This document shows, one piece after another, positions 53,588 through 62,670 of a stretch of 64,000 nucleotides of DNA. Source of the stretch: Nocardia aurantiaca. Its GTDB lineage: Bacteria > Actinomycetota > Actinomycetes > Mycobacteriales > Mycobacteriaceae. Each line of letters starts with the position of its first letter. Positions within the stretch are counted from its first letter, which is position 1. A model generated the notes under the pieces. It searched no databases. It was not told the origin of the DNA and saw only the letters and a program-made list of their open reading frames with translations. The DNA is taken from positions 372,001 through 436,000 of the forward strand of contig NZ_WMBB01000005.1 of assembly GCF_009708175.1 (NCBI RefSeq). The letters run 5' to 3'. The translations under genes were made by a program, and so were the position numbers.

Positions 53588-54501
53588 GCACCGGCATCAC
53601 CCGCCGCACCGAGGACGCTGCCGCGCGAGCGTTCTGGGACGGGTTGCGGCGGAGCACGCAGGCGCGCATCGGGCTCGGGCGGACCGGGGACACGCTGTCC
53701 ATCGCGGAGGTGCTGGAGTTTCGGGCGGCGCATGCGGCGGCCCGAGACGCGGTGCACAGTCCACTCCATGTCGCGGGACTGGCCGCCGAGGTGGCGGCGC
53801 TCGGGCTGGGGGAGGCGGTGCATGTGCGCAGTCTGGCGCGCGACCGGTCCGAATATCTGCGCCGACCGGACCTGGGACGTCTACCGGGAAGTGCCGTGGC
53901 CGCCCGGGAGGAGGGAATCGGCGCGGCGAATTCAGCTGGGGGACATACTATCTGGTCGGGCGCGGGTGCCCGGGGCGCGATGTCCGCGGTGCCGCACAGC
54001 GGAGCCGATGTGGGTTTCGTCCTGGCCGACGGACTTTCGCCGCGGGCACTCGCCGATCACGGCGTTCCCATGCTCGCCGCGCTGATCGAGGCGCTCGGTG
54101 ATCGGTATACCGTGGCCCCGCCGGTGATCGCCACCCAGGCGCGCGTAGCCCTGGGCGATCACATCGGCGCGGCGCTCGGCGTCGGCATGGTGCTGGTGCT
54201 CATCGGTGAGCGGCCCGGCCTTTCCGTGGCCGACAGCCTCGGCATCTACCTGACCCATCGGCCGCGTCCGGGGCGCGCCGACTCCGAGCGCAATTGCGTC
54301 TCCAACATCCATCCGCCCGAGGGACTTTCGTACGCGCGTGCGGCGCGGGTCGCCACCGGCCTGGTCGACGGCGCTCGCCGCCTCGGCCGCTCGGGCGTGG
54401 ACCTGAAGGACACCTCCGGCGGGAAGACGCTCGTGAGCGAGGCTTCGCCGGAGGCGCCCGGCCTCGGGCACGCGCTGGTCTCGGACGCGAAAGGCGACTA
54501 G
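53584..54501 (+). CDS. eutC: Ethanolamine ammonia-lyase small subunit
   Basis: A 305-residue partner of EutB that completes the cobalamin-binding site. Conserved parts are YLRRPDLGR (91-99), ADVGFVLADGLSPRAL (141-156), the cobalamin-contacting GERPGLSVADSLGIYLT region, and SERNCVSNIHPPEG. Between the first two, residues of about 106-138 (GIGAANSAGGHTIWSGAG and following) look longer than usual. GTG start is coupled to eutB. No eutA reactivase, transporter or microcompartment gene is nearby. Confidence 0.92.
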   Translation: MSTGITRRTEDAAARAFWDGLRRSTQARIGLGRTGDTLSIAEVLEFRAAHAAARDAVHSPLHVAGLAAEVAALGLGEAVHVRSLARDRSEYLRRPDLGRLPGSAVAAREEGIGAANSAGGHTIWSGAGARGAMSAVPHSGADVGFVLADGLSPRALADHGVPMLAALIEALGDRYTVAPPVIATQARVALGDHIGAALGVGMVLVLIGERPGLSVADSLGIYLTHRPRPGRADSERNCVSNIHPPEGLSYARAARVATGLVDGARRLGRSGVDLKDTSGGKTLVSEASPEAPGLGHALVSDAKGD

Positions 54502-54748
54502 GCGTCTGCCGGTATCGCCGGCCCGGCGTTGGCGCTCGACGCGGTGGATCCCGTGTAACGCGTTGCCGACGTCTCGCCTTGGGGATGAAGACCTCCAGGC
54601 GTTCCCGGCCGATGAGCTGCCCTCTGCCGCGGGGTACGTTCACCCCCGTAGGTGCCGGGACGAGTACCGGTGCGACTACGGTCGAGTCCGGGAGCGCTGA
54701 AAGCGGTCAGTGCCGAATCCGTGTCCGGGAGGTGCGGCAGAGGTGAGG

Positions 54749-55375
54749 GTGTCGGGTGTGGCAGTCGTGCCGGCCGGAATGGTCCTGGTGCCGTTGCTGA
54801 GTTTCGCCGGGTACACGGTGGGCCGCGCGCGCCGGCCCGCGCGGCCGGGCGCGGACGTGGTGGTCGTTCTCGGTTGCCGACTGCGCCATGATCGGGTCGC
54901 TCCGATGCTCGCCAGGCGGCTCGATCGGGCGCTCGAGGTGGTGGCGGACGAACACCGCCGGGGGCGCAGACCGCTGCTGGTGGTCTCCGGCGGGCAGAGC
55001 GGTCGTGAGACGGTGACCGAAGCCGAGGCGATGGCGGACTATCTGCTGGCGGAAGGATTTCCGGCCGAATCGATCATCCGGGAGACCCGGTCGCGCAATA
55101 CCGAGGAGAACCTGCGCTGCACCGAGGAGGTGTTGCGGCGGCGCGGGATCGATCCGGATACGGTGCGGATGACAGTGGTCACCAGTGACTTTCACGTGCT
55201 TCGCACGATCCGGCTGACCCGGCGTCTGGGGTTGCGGGCTGAGGTCGCCGGTGCGCGGACCTCCCGCTTGTTGACGCGTAAATCCTTCCTGCGGGAATTC
55301 GCCGCCGTGCTGGTGTCAGTCGGCAGGGCCCGACACCGGCGGCCGGTCATCTGCGCAGGTCCGGGCGGCGCATGA
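54749..55375 (+). CDS. YdcF/SanA family (DUF218) protein
   Basis: A 208-residue protein with one N-terminal membrane helix (about 4-22) and a DUF218 domain. Marker stretches are DVVVVLGCRL, LLVVSGGQSGRETVTEAEAM with the conserved Glu, RSRNTEENLRC and VTSDFHVLRTIRL. Relatives act in envelope biogenesis (SanA, ElyC), and the fold resembles a Rossmann-type hydrolase. GTG 54749 is chosen; GTG 54743 is equally possible. Confidence 0.88.
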   Translation: MSGVAVVPAGMVLVPLLSFAGYTVGRARRPARPGADVVVVLGCRLRHDRVAPMLARRLDRALEVVADEHRRGRRPLLVVSGGQSGRETVTEAEAMADYLLAEGFPAESIIRETRSRNTEENLRCTEEVLRRRGIDPDTVRMTVVTSDFHVLRTIRLTRRLGLRAEVAGARTSRLLTRKSFLREFAAVLVSVGRARHRRPVICAGPGGA

Positions 55376-55502
55376 CACGGCGGTCAGTTTGCGGGCGATG
55401 TGCTCGAATGTCGAACACCGAGCGTGGATTCTCAGTGAACCGAGTCGGCGATTTCAGCTGATCCGGCGCGCACCGGAATTACTCACAGCCGGGCGGCCGC
55501 GG

Positions 55503-56537
55503 CTATGAATAGCGGGGACCGCGCTGCGGCGGAACCGGGTTCCGGTCGGGGTAGCTCCCCGGGCTCGCCGTCGCCGGGAAGTATTGGTCGGAGCGTCGGC
55601 CGCCGGGCGCGGCCAGCTCGTGGCGGCCGGGCGCCTGATAGTCGGCGGCGGGCGGATACAGGCCCGCCGTCCGGTAGTCCTTGGGGCCGGGTTCGTCCTG
55701 GCCCGAGCCGTGCTCGGCGGCCGTGGACGCGACCACGGCGGCTGCCGCGGCCGAGGACGACCGCAGCGACCAGCCCGCGCGCGCCGGTTCGGTCCGCTGC
55801 GGTTCGGGCACCATGGCGCGCTCGTCCACCTCGGTGAGGCCGACGTGGATGAGCAGGATCAGCGTCACCATGCTGACGCTGATCATCAACGGCGCCAGCA
55901 ATTCCATCGGGCCCGCACCGCTCGGGGAGCTCGGGTGATCCATGTGGTGCGCGCTCATCGACGCCATACCGGTGTAGTGCATGCCGGACACCGCCACACC
56001 CATGATCAGGGCCGCGCCGATGGTGGCCCAGATGCCGGTGATGATCAGCGTGAACCACAGCGCCACCGTGGCCGCGACCACCGCGATCACCATGGACAGC
56101 GTGACCATCGCGGCGTTGTAGCTGATTCCGGCGTCGGACCTCATGGCGTACATGCCCGAGTAGTGCATGGCGCCGACGCCCAGCCCGGTGACCGCGCCGC
56201 CGGCGAACAGCGACCAGCGGCCGAAGGGCTCGCGTGCCACCACGAACAGGCCGATCCACACCACGCTGACCGAGATCACGGCGCTGAGCAGGGTGAGCGG
56301 CACGTTGTATTTGATCACCGCGCCGCGAATGGTGAAGCCCAGCATGGCGACGAAGTGCATGACCCAGATCCCGGTGCCGCCGATGGCGACCGCCGCCGAG
56401 ATCAGCCAGCTACTGCCGCCGTCCCCTGTCCGGGCGCGCGCCGTGCATCGCAGACCGAGCAGTGACCCGATGACGGACATGACATAGGCCAGCACGGGGG
56501 TGATCCAACCGTAGCTGAAGTGGTGAATTTCCAGCAC
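55503..56537 (-). CDS. MHYT-domain membrane sensor protein
   Basis: A 344-residue membrane protein with seven predicted helices and three MHYT-type motifs: MHFVAM, MHYSGM and MHYTGM. MHYT units are proposed to bind copper or sense diatomic gases. Unlike many relatives, no GGDEF, EAL or kinase domain follows; the C-terminal 100 residues are Pro/Ala/Ser-rich and probably disordered, with SSSAAAAAVV and YPPAADYQ. GTG 56537 is used, with GGAG 9 bases upstream. The output partner is unknown. Confidence 0.87.
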   Translation of the reverse strand: MLEIHHFSYGWITPVLAYVMSVIGSLLGLRCTARARTGDGGSSWLISAAVAIGGTGIWVMHFVAMLGFTIRGAVIKYNVPLTLLSAVISVSVVWIGLFVVAREPFGRWSLFAGGAVTGLGVGAMHYSGMYAMRSDAGISYNAAMVTLSMVIAVVAATVALWFTLIITGIWATIGAALIMGVAVSGMHYTGMASMSAHHMDHPSSPSGAGPMELLAPLMISVSMVTLILLIHVGLTEVDERAMVPEPQRTEPARAGWSLRSSSAAAAAVVASTAAEHGSGQDEPGPKDYRTAGLYPPAADYQAPGRHELAAPGGRRSDQYFPATASPGSYPDRNPVPPQRGPRYS

Positions 56538-56786
56538 TCGAACTCCATTGCCAGAACAGGGGTTTCGCAATCGCAGACGCGATGTGGGCACACTACCGGG
56601 CAAGGTTCGAATTGGGAAATTGAAAGGGGAAGCTTCATTCAAATTACTTCCGGCTGGGAAGTTTTGACCGGGTCGGCAATCCGCGCGCCTTCTGAATATC
56701 ATGTCTCCGTTGGAGTTTGGACATCCGAGCATGCCGTTCGCATGTGCCGACCGCTCGCGGCGGCGGTGGCACATGCGCGGCGGCTA

Positions 56787-58085
56787 TCACGCGGCACCCA
56801 AGTCGGCGAACATCTTTCGCTTCATGGTCGGAATCGCGTTGGCGGTGCGGAAGAAGAGTCTGCCGGCACTGCGCGCGAACCGGTTGTCGGAGACCGACTG
56901 ATCGGCCGCGGCCAGTGAGGTGCGTACAGCCGCGAAGCCGTAGTCGATCATGTCGGCCTCGTATGACCGGATGCCCTCGAGCAGGCCGTGTTCCCGGCGG
57001 TCGGCGGCCACCAGCGCGCGGCACAGCCCCTGGGCGTCGCGCAGTGCGGTGTTCGCGCCGATGCCGGCGAACGGGGTCATGCTGTGGATGGCATCGCCGA
57101 GCAAGGTGACATTGGTGGTCTCCCAGGCGGGGAGCGGCACCGAGGTCTTGATCGGCAGCAGGGTGGCGGTCTCCGGGTCGGAATCGGCGACCAGCGTGCG
57201 CAATTCGGGAGCCCACCCCGCGGTCATGCGCACCGCGAGCTCGTGGAGATCCGCGGCCGGCAGCGCTTCGAGTTCGGCGCCGTAGCGTTCGCGCTTGGCG
57301 GCGAATGCCCAGAAGACGTAGGGCTGGGTGTTGTCGAGCAGCAGCCCGGCGGGCCGCCCGGGGGAGTTCTCGACGATCTGCTCGGCCCCCGCGGGGATGT
57401 CGAATTCGTGCGGGGCGAGGAACATTCCGCAGCCGCTGGGCGGGATGACGCTGAGCGGGTTGCGCAGCAGCCGCGCGTCCAGGCGGGCCCGGGACCGCGG
57501 AGTCAGTCCGTATTTGCCGGCGATGGTGACGATTCCGGTGTCCACGCGCTCTGCGTGCGGCAGGTGCTGCGCCCGGACCCGCGAGCTGCCGCCGTCCGCG
57601 CCGACCAGTACATCACCGATTTCCGAGGCGCCGTCGGCGAAGTACGCCCGGATCCGGCCGTCGGGCAGGCGCTCATAGCGGTCGAACATGCTGCCATAGC
57701 GGACGATATCGCCCAGATCGGCGAGCAGGAGCCGCCGCAGCGTGATCCGGCTGATGCCGAAGTGCCCGCCGGCGGTGTGCTCGCCCTCCTCCGGATCGAT
57801 CTGGAGGAGCTCGCGCAATTGTTCCGTGACGAAACCGAATCCGTTGCCGCCCTTGCCCGCGCACGCGACGAAGGTCGAATACATCTCGGGTGCGAGCAGT
57901 TCGGCGAGAGCATTGCTGCCGTGCGGGTTGATGTGGATGCGGAAACCCTGCAGCCGGTCGGTGCGCTGGGTCTCGCGTTCATGCACGCTCACGCTCACGC
58001 CTGCGCGGCGCAGTCCGTTGGCGAGCGCCAGCCCGCCGATGCCGCCGCCGGCGATGATCACGTGCAGAGGTGTGTTGGTGGCCAT
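56787..58085 (-). CDS. FAD-dependent monooxygenase
   Basis: A 432-residue group A flavoprotein monooxygenase. It shows the dinucleotide-binding motif IIAGGGIGGLALANGLRRAG (residues 10-29), the DG-type motif in LVGADGGSSRVR, and the second FAD motif NVTLLGDAIHSMTPFAGIGA near 320-339. Such enzymes hydroxylate aromatics or antibiotics. It lies 21 bases downstream of a MarR gene on the same strand, so it is probably part of a MarR-controlled detoxification or catabolic operon. Confidence 0.92.
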   Translation of the reverse strand: MATNTPLHVIIAGGGIGGLALANGLRRAGVSVSVHERETQRTDRLQGFRIHINPHGSNALAELLAPEMYSTFVACAGKGGNGFGFVTEQLRELLQIDPEEGEHTAGGHFGISRITLRRLLLADLGDIVRYGSMFDRYERLPDGRIRAYFADGASEIGDVLVGADGGSSRVRAQHLPHAERVDTGIVTIAGKYGLTPRSRARLDARLLRNPLSVIPPSGCGMFLAPHEFDIPAGAEQIVENSPGRPAGLLLDNTQPYVFWAFAAKRERYGAELEALPAADLHELAVRMTAGWAPELRTLVADSDPETATLLPIKTSVPLPAWETTNVTLLGDAIHSMTPFAGIGANTALRDAQGLCRALVAADRREHGLLEGIRSYEADMIDYGFAAVRTSLAAADQSVSDNRFARSAGRLFFRTANAIPTMKRKMFADLGAA

Positions 58086-58106
58086 GGCAATTGTCCTCTC
58101 CTGCCG

Positions 58107-58646
58107 TCAGATCCGGCTCCAGCCGAACCTGCCGGGGCGTTTGCGGTTCGCCCGTTGCTGTTGGTGTGCTCCCGCCGCGGCCCATGCCTCGATCATGCGA
58201 TCGAGGAGCCGGGTGAGAGTTTCGACATCGTCGGCGGACCAGTCGGCGATCACCTCGCCGAAGACCTGATCGCCGATCTCCAGGAACTGCGCGAGCTCCG
58301 TCCGCCCCGCCTCGGTGGCCTCCACCAGCACGGCCCGCCGATCTGCGGGATCGGGGGAGGTGCTGACCAGGCCGGAGTCGATCAGTGCCTGAACATGACG
58401 GGTGATGGAAGAGGGCAGCGCGTCGAGGCACTCGGCGATCTCCCCGGCCCGCAGCGGCCCCGACTCGACCGCGCACTGCAGCACGCCGACTCGGACCGGG
58501 TCGTAGGCACGAGAGGTGCCCTGCCGCATGGCTTCTGTGAACCGTGCGGTGGCGCGAGCCAGTCGCGATACCTGGTCTTTGTTTGCTTCAATGAAGCAAC
58601 TATAAAGATTGATTCCATGAAACAAAAGAATGTCGCAAACGGACAT
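58107..58646 (-). CDS. MarR-family transcriptional regulator
   Basis: A regulator of up to 179 residues. The winged HTH lies near residues 60-125: AGEIAECLDALPSSITRHVQ and the wing DPADRRAVLVEATEAG. The start is uncertain. ATG 58646 gives the full frame, but a TATAGT -10 hexamer (58599-58604) lies inside it, and ATG 58529 would remove part of the first helix (VSRLARATARF). A palindrome at 58583-58599 right after the -10 is a likely autoregulatory site. The downstream monooxygenase gene is the probable main target. Confidence 0.85.
   Translation of the reverse strand: MSVCDILLFHGINLYSCFIEANKDQVSRLARATARFTEAMRQGTSRAYDPVRVGVLQCAVESGPLRAGEIAECLDALPSSITRHVQALIDSGLVSTSPDPADRRAVLVEATEAGRTELAQFLEIGDQVFGEVIADWSADDVETLTRLLDRMIEAWAAAGAHQQQRANRKRPGRFGWSRI
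58583..58604 (-). promoter_or_regulatory. MarR-type operator and -10 element
   Basis: TTGCTTC-AAT-GAAGCAA (58583-58599) is a perfect 7-base inverted repeat, and on the minus strand a TATAGT hexamer (58599-58604) directly precedes it, so a bound repressor would cover the transcription start. Confidence 0.65.
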
Positions 58647-58676
58647 CCGGCCGCGGCGGCGCCACGCCCGAGTTGT

Positions 58677-59645
58677 TCAGCTTTTCAGGAAGTTCCGTAC
58701 GCTGCTGAGCACATAGGCGGGGTTCTCCTCGAGTACCCAGTGGTTGGCGCCGGGTACTACGTCGGTGGTGACGTGTTCGGCGACGCGGGCGGTGAGGGTG
58801 CCGATGGCGGGGCCCATGCTGTGTTCGCCGCCGATGCCCAGTACCGGGATGGTGAGTTTGCCGTCCTTGGCGATGAGCGCGTCGACGGCCTTGTTGCCGG
58901 TGTCCTGCTCGCGGAAGTACTCCAGGCCGGCATGAGTGTGGCCGGGTTTGCTGAAAACGGCGATCAGGCCGTCGCTTTCGGCCTTGTCGATGGCGCCGTC
59001 GGCCTCCTTGTAGAAGGACCCGTAGAAGGCGGATTCCTTGCCGTCGATGAGCTGTTCGGCCAGGTCATCTTTCGGGCCGTTGGCCAGCCAATCCCACCAG
59101 AACGTCCCTGGCCTGGTCTGTACCAGGTTGAGGTAGTCGGTGGTCGGCGGGGCTTCGAGGATCGCCAGATGTCCTAGGTCGGAACGATATTCGGCGGCGT
59201 ACGCCAGGGCGATCGCCCCGCCCCAGTCGTGGCCGAGGAGATCGAAGCGGCCCAGGTTCAGGCTTCGGGTGACCGCGTGCACATCGGCCGCGACAGCCAG
59301 CGCCTGATAGCCATCATCGGTCTTGGGGAAGCCGGAGTCGCCGAAGCCGGGAAGGTCGATGGCGACCACGGTGTGGTCCTTCGCCAGATCGGGGGCGATC
59401 TTCTGAAACGCTTGCAGGTCTTCGGGCCAGCCGTGCAGCAGCACGATCGCCGGGCCCTGCCCGCCCTTGACGTAGTGCATTGTCGTCCCGTCCGCGTCGA
59501 CGGTTCCGTCCTGAAATCCGGGGAATGCCGCGGGTTTCGGTACCGCGGTGTCATGTGATGAGGAGCAGGAGACCGCGATGAGGGCGGCTGTGGCCAGTAG
59601 CGCGGCAAACGGGGCGCCCCGCCTTACTGATAGTGCGAATCGCAT
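58677..59645 (-). CDS. Exported alpha/beta hydrolase (epoxide hydrolase-like lipoprotein)
   Basis: A 322-residue protein. The N-terminus is a lipoprotein signal (hydrophobic stretch and lipobox-like LIAVSC, Cys near 27). The hydrolase domain has HGWPED (oxyanion region), the nucleophile elbow GHDWGGAIAL with Asp, and a C-terminal catalytic His in GANHWVLEENP. Asp nucleophile and HGxP are typical of epoxide hydrolases and haloalkane dehalogenases. ATG 59645 is chosen for its signal peptide. It lies 30 bases upstream of the MarR-monooxygenase pair on the same strand. Confidence 0.88.
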   Translation of the reverse strand: MRFALSVRRGAPFAALLATAALIAVSCSSSHDTAVPKPAAFPGFQDGTVDADGTTMHYVKGGQGPAIVLLHGWPEDLQAFQKIAPDLAKDHTVVAIDLPGFGDSGFPKTDDGYQALAVAADVHAVTRSLNLGRFDLLGHDWGGAIALAYAAEYRSDLGHLAILEAPPTTDYLNLVQTRPGTFWWDWLANGPKDDLAEQLIDGKESAFYGSFYKEADGAIDKAESDGLIAVFSKPGHTHAGLEYFREQDTGNKAVDALIAKDGKLTIPVLGIGGEHSMGPAIGTLTARVAEHVTTDVVPGANHWVLEENPAYVLSSVRNFLKS

Positions 59646-60337
59646 CGGAGTATCGGAACCTAACGTGTGTGGGAGGGAATTGTTCTGCTGACCCGCGGCA
59701 GTCTCGTGGGTCCCGGGCGATGCTCGCGTCATCGGCTTCGCCTCGCGCGAATTTATCAGGGGCACAGTCTGTTTGCCGAGCGCATTGTCGTGGAACCCGG
59801 TGTCGAACCCGGATCGGCGACCTCCGTTCGCGCGGCGGTGACGCCGAATCCTCCGAGCCGCCGGTCTTGGACGAGGAGATCCCCGACCCGCCGGCGGCTC
59901 CGAACCCACCGGCATCCTGATCGCTCTGCGCGAACACGTCGTAGCCGGTGATGACGGTCTCGAAGGGCCGGCGGTTGGCCGGCATCGCGGCGGTCGAGAT
60001 GAAGGTGGCGTTCGCGACCTACCGGACGTACCCGAGCTCGCCGGCCCCGAGGAACGTCCCGCCGACTCGCAGCGATCATCCAGCCGCGAACGCCTCGGCC
60101 TGACGCGTCCGCTCAGCGGTCATTGCCCGCCTCTTCTGGCAATGGATGTATGACGTCTCGTGCGCTCACCGGACGGGTGGCGGTCGCGCCTACAAATGGA
60201 CGCGTGACATGTCGCGCGCGGTCAGTGGGCTGTGGCGTGTCGCAGGGGTTGCCCGACGGCGAGGAAGGGCCATCATGGTGAGCGAGTGAAACCCGGTGCA
60301 TTCCGGCTGTGGAAGCACCCCGGCCAAGGAGTCGACC
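59646..60337. other. 692-base gap holding a pseudogene
   Basis: The gap carries the upstream region of the exported hydrolase, an unidentified gene remnant at about 59860-60110 (listed separately), and the leader of the VOC gene. Nothing else is recognised. Confidence 0.4.
59860..60110 (-). pseudogene. Unidentified gene remnant with two in-frame stops
   Basis: One minus-strand frame reads coherently across two stop codons: AEAFAAG, stop, SLRVGGTFLGAGELGYVR, stop, VANATFISTAAMPANRRPFE and on to TVITGYDVFAQSDQ. Third positions are G/C-rich throughout, as in real genes of this genome. No start, and no family recognised. It looks like a recently inactivated gene fragment. Confidence 0.45.
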
Positions 60338-60691
60338 ATGAGCGACCACGAAGTGAAGATGATCATCCTGTCCACCGACGACCTCGATGAGTCCATCAAG
60401 TTCTACAGCGAAACCCTCGGCATGCCCCTCAAGTTCCGCGACGGTACCCATTTCGCCGCCCTCGACGGCGGCCCCATCACCCTCGCCCTCGCCACCGCCG
60501 TCGACCACCCCATCCACGGCCAGGTAGTCGTAGGCATCAAAACCGCCGACGTAGACGCCGCCGCCAAAGCGATCGAGGCCAGCGGCGGCGGCATCGTGAA
60601 GGGCCCCTACGACGACGCCCACGAACGCCGAGCCGTCGTCTACGACAACAAGGGCAACGGCCTCGTCTTCTACAGCCCCCTGTCGCGGTGA
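60338..60691 (+). CDS. VOC family protein
   Basis: A 117-residue single-domain glyoxalase-fold protein: MIILSTDDLDESIKFYSETL at the start, HFAALDGGPITLALATA in the middle and KGNGLVFYSPLSR at the end. The conserved acidic metal ligand of the closing strand (usually G-N-x-x-x-E/D) is replaced by V/F, so metal binding is doubtful. AAGGAG precedes ATG 60338. Its stop overlaps the next gene (GTGA). Confidence 0.85.
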   Translation: MSDHEVKMIILSTDDLDESIKFYSETLGMPLKFRDGTHFAALDGGPITLALATAVDHPIHGQVVVGIKTADVDAAAKAIEASGGGIVKGPYDDAHERRAVVYDNKGNGLVFYSPLSR

Positions 60692-60969
60692 CCAATCCCC
60701 GCATCACCGTCGAGCCCGTCGTCGACCACGAATACCACGTCCAGGTCGACGACGGCACCGACTCCGCCGAATCCCAATTCGTCGTCGCCCCGGACGTTTT
60801 GGCGGACCTGGGATTCACCGCCGCCGATGAGCAACGCGTCGTAGAACTCACCGCCGCATTCCTGATCGACCACCAGCCGATCATCGACTATCCCCAGCTC
60901 GTCTACCTCGACGAGGTCGCCGCCGCCTACGCCGACTACCGCATCCAGCTCCGCCGCTGGCTCGGCTGA
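60688..60969 (+). CDS. Conserved hypothetical protein
   Basis: A 93-residue acidic protein starting at a GTG overlapping the VOC stop. It opens ITVEPVVDHEYHVQVDDG, then a helix-rich part with FVVAPDVLADLGF and YLDEVAAAYADYRIQLRRWL. No named family is recognised. Translational coupling suggests it works with the VOC protein. Codon bias is normal for the genome, supporting a real gene. Confidence 0.7.
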   Translation: MTNPRITVEPVVDHEYHVQVDDGTDSAESQFVVAPDVLADLGFTAADEQRVVELTAAFLIDHQPIIDYPQLVYLDEVAAAYADYRIQLRRWLG

Positions 60970-60988
60970 CCGCAGCCCCGCACGTCGC

Positions 60989-61774
60989 TCAGTGGGTGCG
61001 ATTCGATCGGCGCTGGGCCGCTGCGCGACGGCGCGCCATTTCCTCGCGGTCCAGTACCGCGGCCCGCTCGGGATCGGGTGCGGCGCCGCCGAATCGTGCG
61101 GGCACCCAGCGAGCGCCAGCGGGCATGTCGTAGTCCTGCTGTGCCTGTGCCAGTAGATCCGCCATGCGCGAACGCAATTCGGCGGTGAGCGCCTCGGCTG
61201 CCGCGGTGGTGACTGCGCCGGCGGGTGCGGCGATGGGCTCGCCGATCCGGATATGGATCGGAAAATGGTGGCGTCCCAGTCGTTTCGGGATGTCCTTGGT
61301 CCAGATGCGCTGGGCTCCCCAGATTGTCATGGGCACGATCGGAACCCCGGCCTCGATCGCCATCCGCGCCGCCCCGGACTTGAATTCCTTCAGTTCGAAA
61401 CTACGGCTGATGGTGGCCTCCGGATACACGACCACGATCTCGCCCGCGCGCAGCGCCGCCACCGCCCGCCCATAGGATTCCGCACCGTGACCGCGGTCCA
61501 CCCCGATCGCCTTGCAGTGCTTCATCAACCACCCCACGACGCCGTGCTCGAGCTCGGCCTTCATCATGAACCGCACATTCCGCTTCGAGTTCCGTCCGAC
61601 CACTCCGACCTCCATGAAGTCGAGATATGCGGTGTGATTCACGGCCAGCACCGCCCCTCCGCGCCGCGGAACATTCGCCTGCCCATGGATGTCGACCCGC
61701 AGCCCCTGTGCCCAGAGCACCCCGCGGGCCAGCCCGGCCAGCACATCGAATACCGGTTCGCGCACCATTCCCAC
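60989..61774 (-). CDS. 1-acyl-sn-glycerol-3-phosphate acyltransferase (PlsC-like)
   Basis: A 261-residue lysophosphatidic-acid acyltransferase-type enzyme of phospholipid synthesis. The catalytic HX4D motif is in NHTAYLDFMEV (near residues 46-56), and the glycerophosphate-binding motif reads YPEATISRS (PEAT instead of PEGT). The C-terminal 50 residues are Arg-rich. GTG 61774 is used; ATG 61768 is also possible. It stands alone on its strand between two unrelated genes. Confidence 0.9.
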   Translation of the reverse strand: MGMVREPVFDVLAGLARGVLWAQGLRVDIHGQANVPRRGGAVLAVNHTAYLDFMEVGVVGRNSKRNVRFMMKAELEHGVVGWLMKHCKAIGVDRGHGAESYGRAVAALRAGEIVVVYPEATISRSFELKEFKSGAARMAIEAGVPIVPMTIWGAQRIWTKDIPKRLGRHHFPIHIRIGEPIAAPAGAVTTAAAEALTAELRSRMADLLAQAQQDYDMPAGARWVPARFGGAAPDPERAAVLDREEMARRRAAAQRRSNRTH

Positions 61775-61961
61775 ATCATTCCCCGTGCAGGCCGATGCTC
61801 GGATGCCGACAGCGCTGTCGGGCCGATGAATATGGGCGAGCCCCGTCGTCAGTAGAGGGAAACAACGAACTGCGGCCGTGCCGCGGCGATGTGACGGATG
61901 GATGGTCGGGCCATCGCCGCGCTCGCCCCGGCAAGCTGCCTATAGCTGGGAGGTTTCTCGC

Positions 61962-62642
61962 GTGTCGAACGCTGTTTCTCGTGCGCGGCTGTGGGCGATG
62001 GCTCACGCCGAACGCGCGGCGTTGGCCGATGATCTCGCCGATCTGAACGACAGCCGGTGGGCTCGCCAGTCGCTGTGCGGGCACTGGACAATAGAGGAGG
62101 TCGTCGCTCATCTCACCGCGGCGGCAAGCACCGGTCGGCTCCGCTGGCTGATCAGCGTCCTGGGGGCCCGCTTCGACTTCGACGAACACAATGCTCGACA
62201 GCTGGCCGAACACCGTGGCGCGACTCCCGCGCAAACCCTGGACCGGTTCCGGGCGATCATCTCCAACACCACCTCGCCGTCCGGCCACACGGCGGCCTGG
62301 CTCGGCGAGGTGATCGTCCATGGCCAGGACATCCGACGCCCACTGGGTCTATCGCGCGAACCCGCGGTCGAGGCCGCCACCGAGGTCGCCCGCTTCTACG
62401 CACGCCGGAACTTCACCGTTTCCAGCCGCAGTTCGATCGAGAACCTGCGCTTGGAAGCAACCGACGGACCCTTCGCCACCGGAACAGGCCCGCTCGTCAG
62501 CGGAACGACGATCGCCCTGACCATGGCGATGGCGGGTCGGGCCGCCTACTGTGACGACCTCACCGGACCAGGCTTGCCAACCCTGCGCAGCCGCCTGTGG
62601 GTCTCCCCCGAATCGGGTGCTCGGGGCGGACTCGGCGAGTAG
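61962..62642 (+). CDS. DinB/maleylpyruvate isomerase-type (mycothiol-dependent fold) protein
   Basis: A 226-residue protein of the actinobacterial DinB_2/MDMPI_N group. Metal-ligand candidates are His in CGHWTIEEVVAHLT (residues 40-53) and in GEVIVHGQDIRRPLG (near 117-131), the family's diagnostic stretch. These proteins bind zinc or nickel and some use mycothiol. GTG 61962 follows GGGAGG at a spacing of 8 bases. Substrate unknown. Confidence 0.85.
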   Translation: MSNAVSRARLWAMAHAERAALADDLADLNDSRWARQSLCGHWTIEEVVAHLTAAASTGRLRWLISVLGARFDFDEHNARQLAEHRGATPAQTLDRFRAIISNTTSPSGHTAAWLGEVIVHGQDIRRPLGLSREPAVEAATEVARFYARRNFTVSSRSSIENLRLEATDGPFATGTGPLVSGTTIALTMAMAGRAAYCDDLTGPGLPTLRSRLWVSPESGARGGLGE

Positions 62643-62670
62643 CTCGCGAACCGGTGTCGAGCATGCGAGG

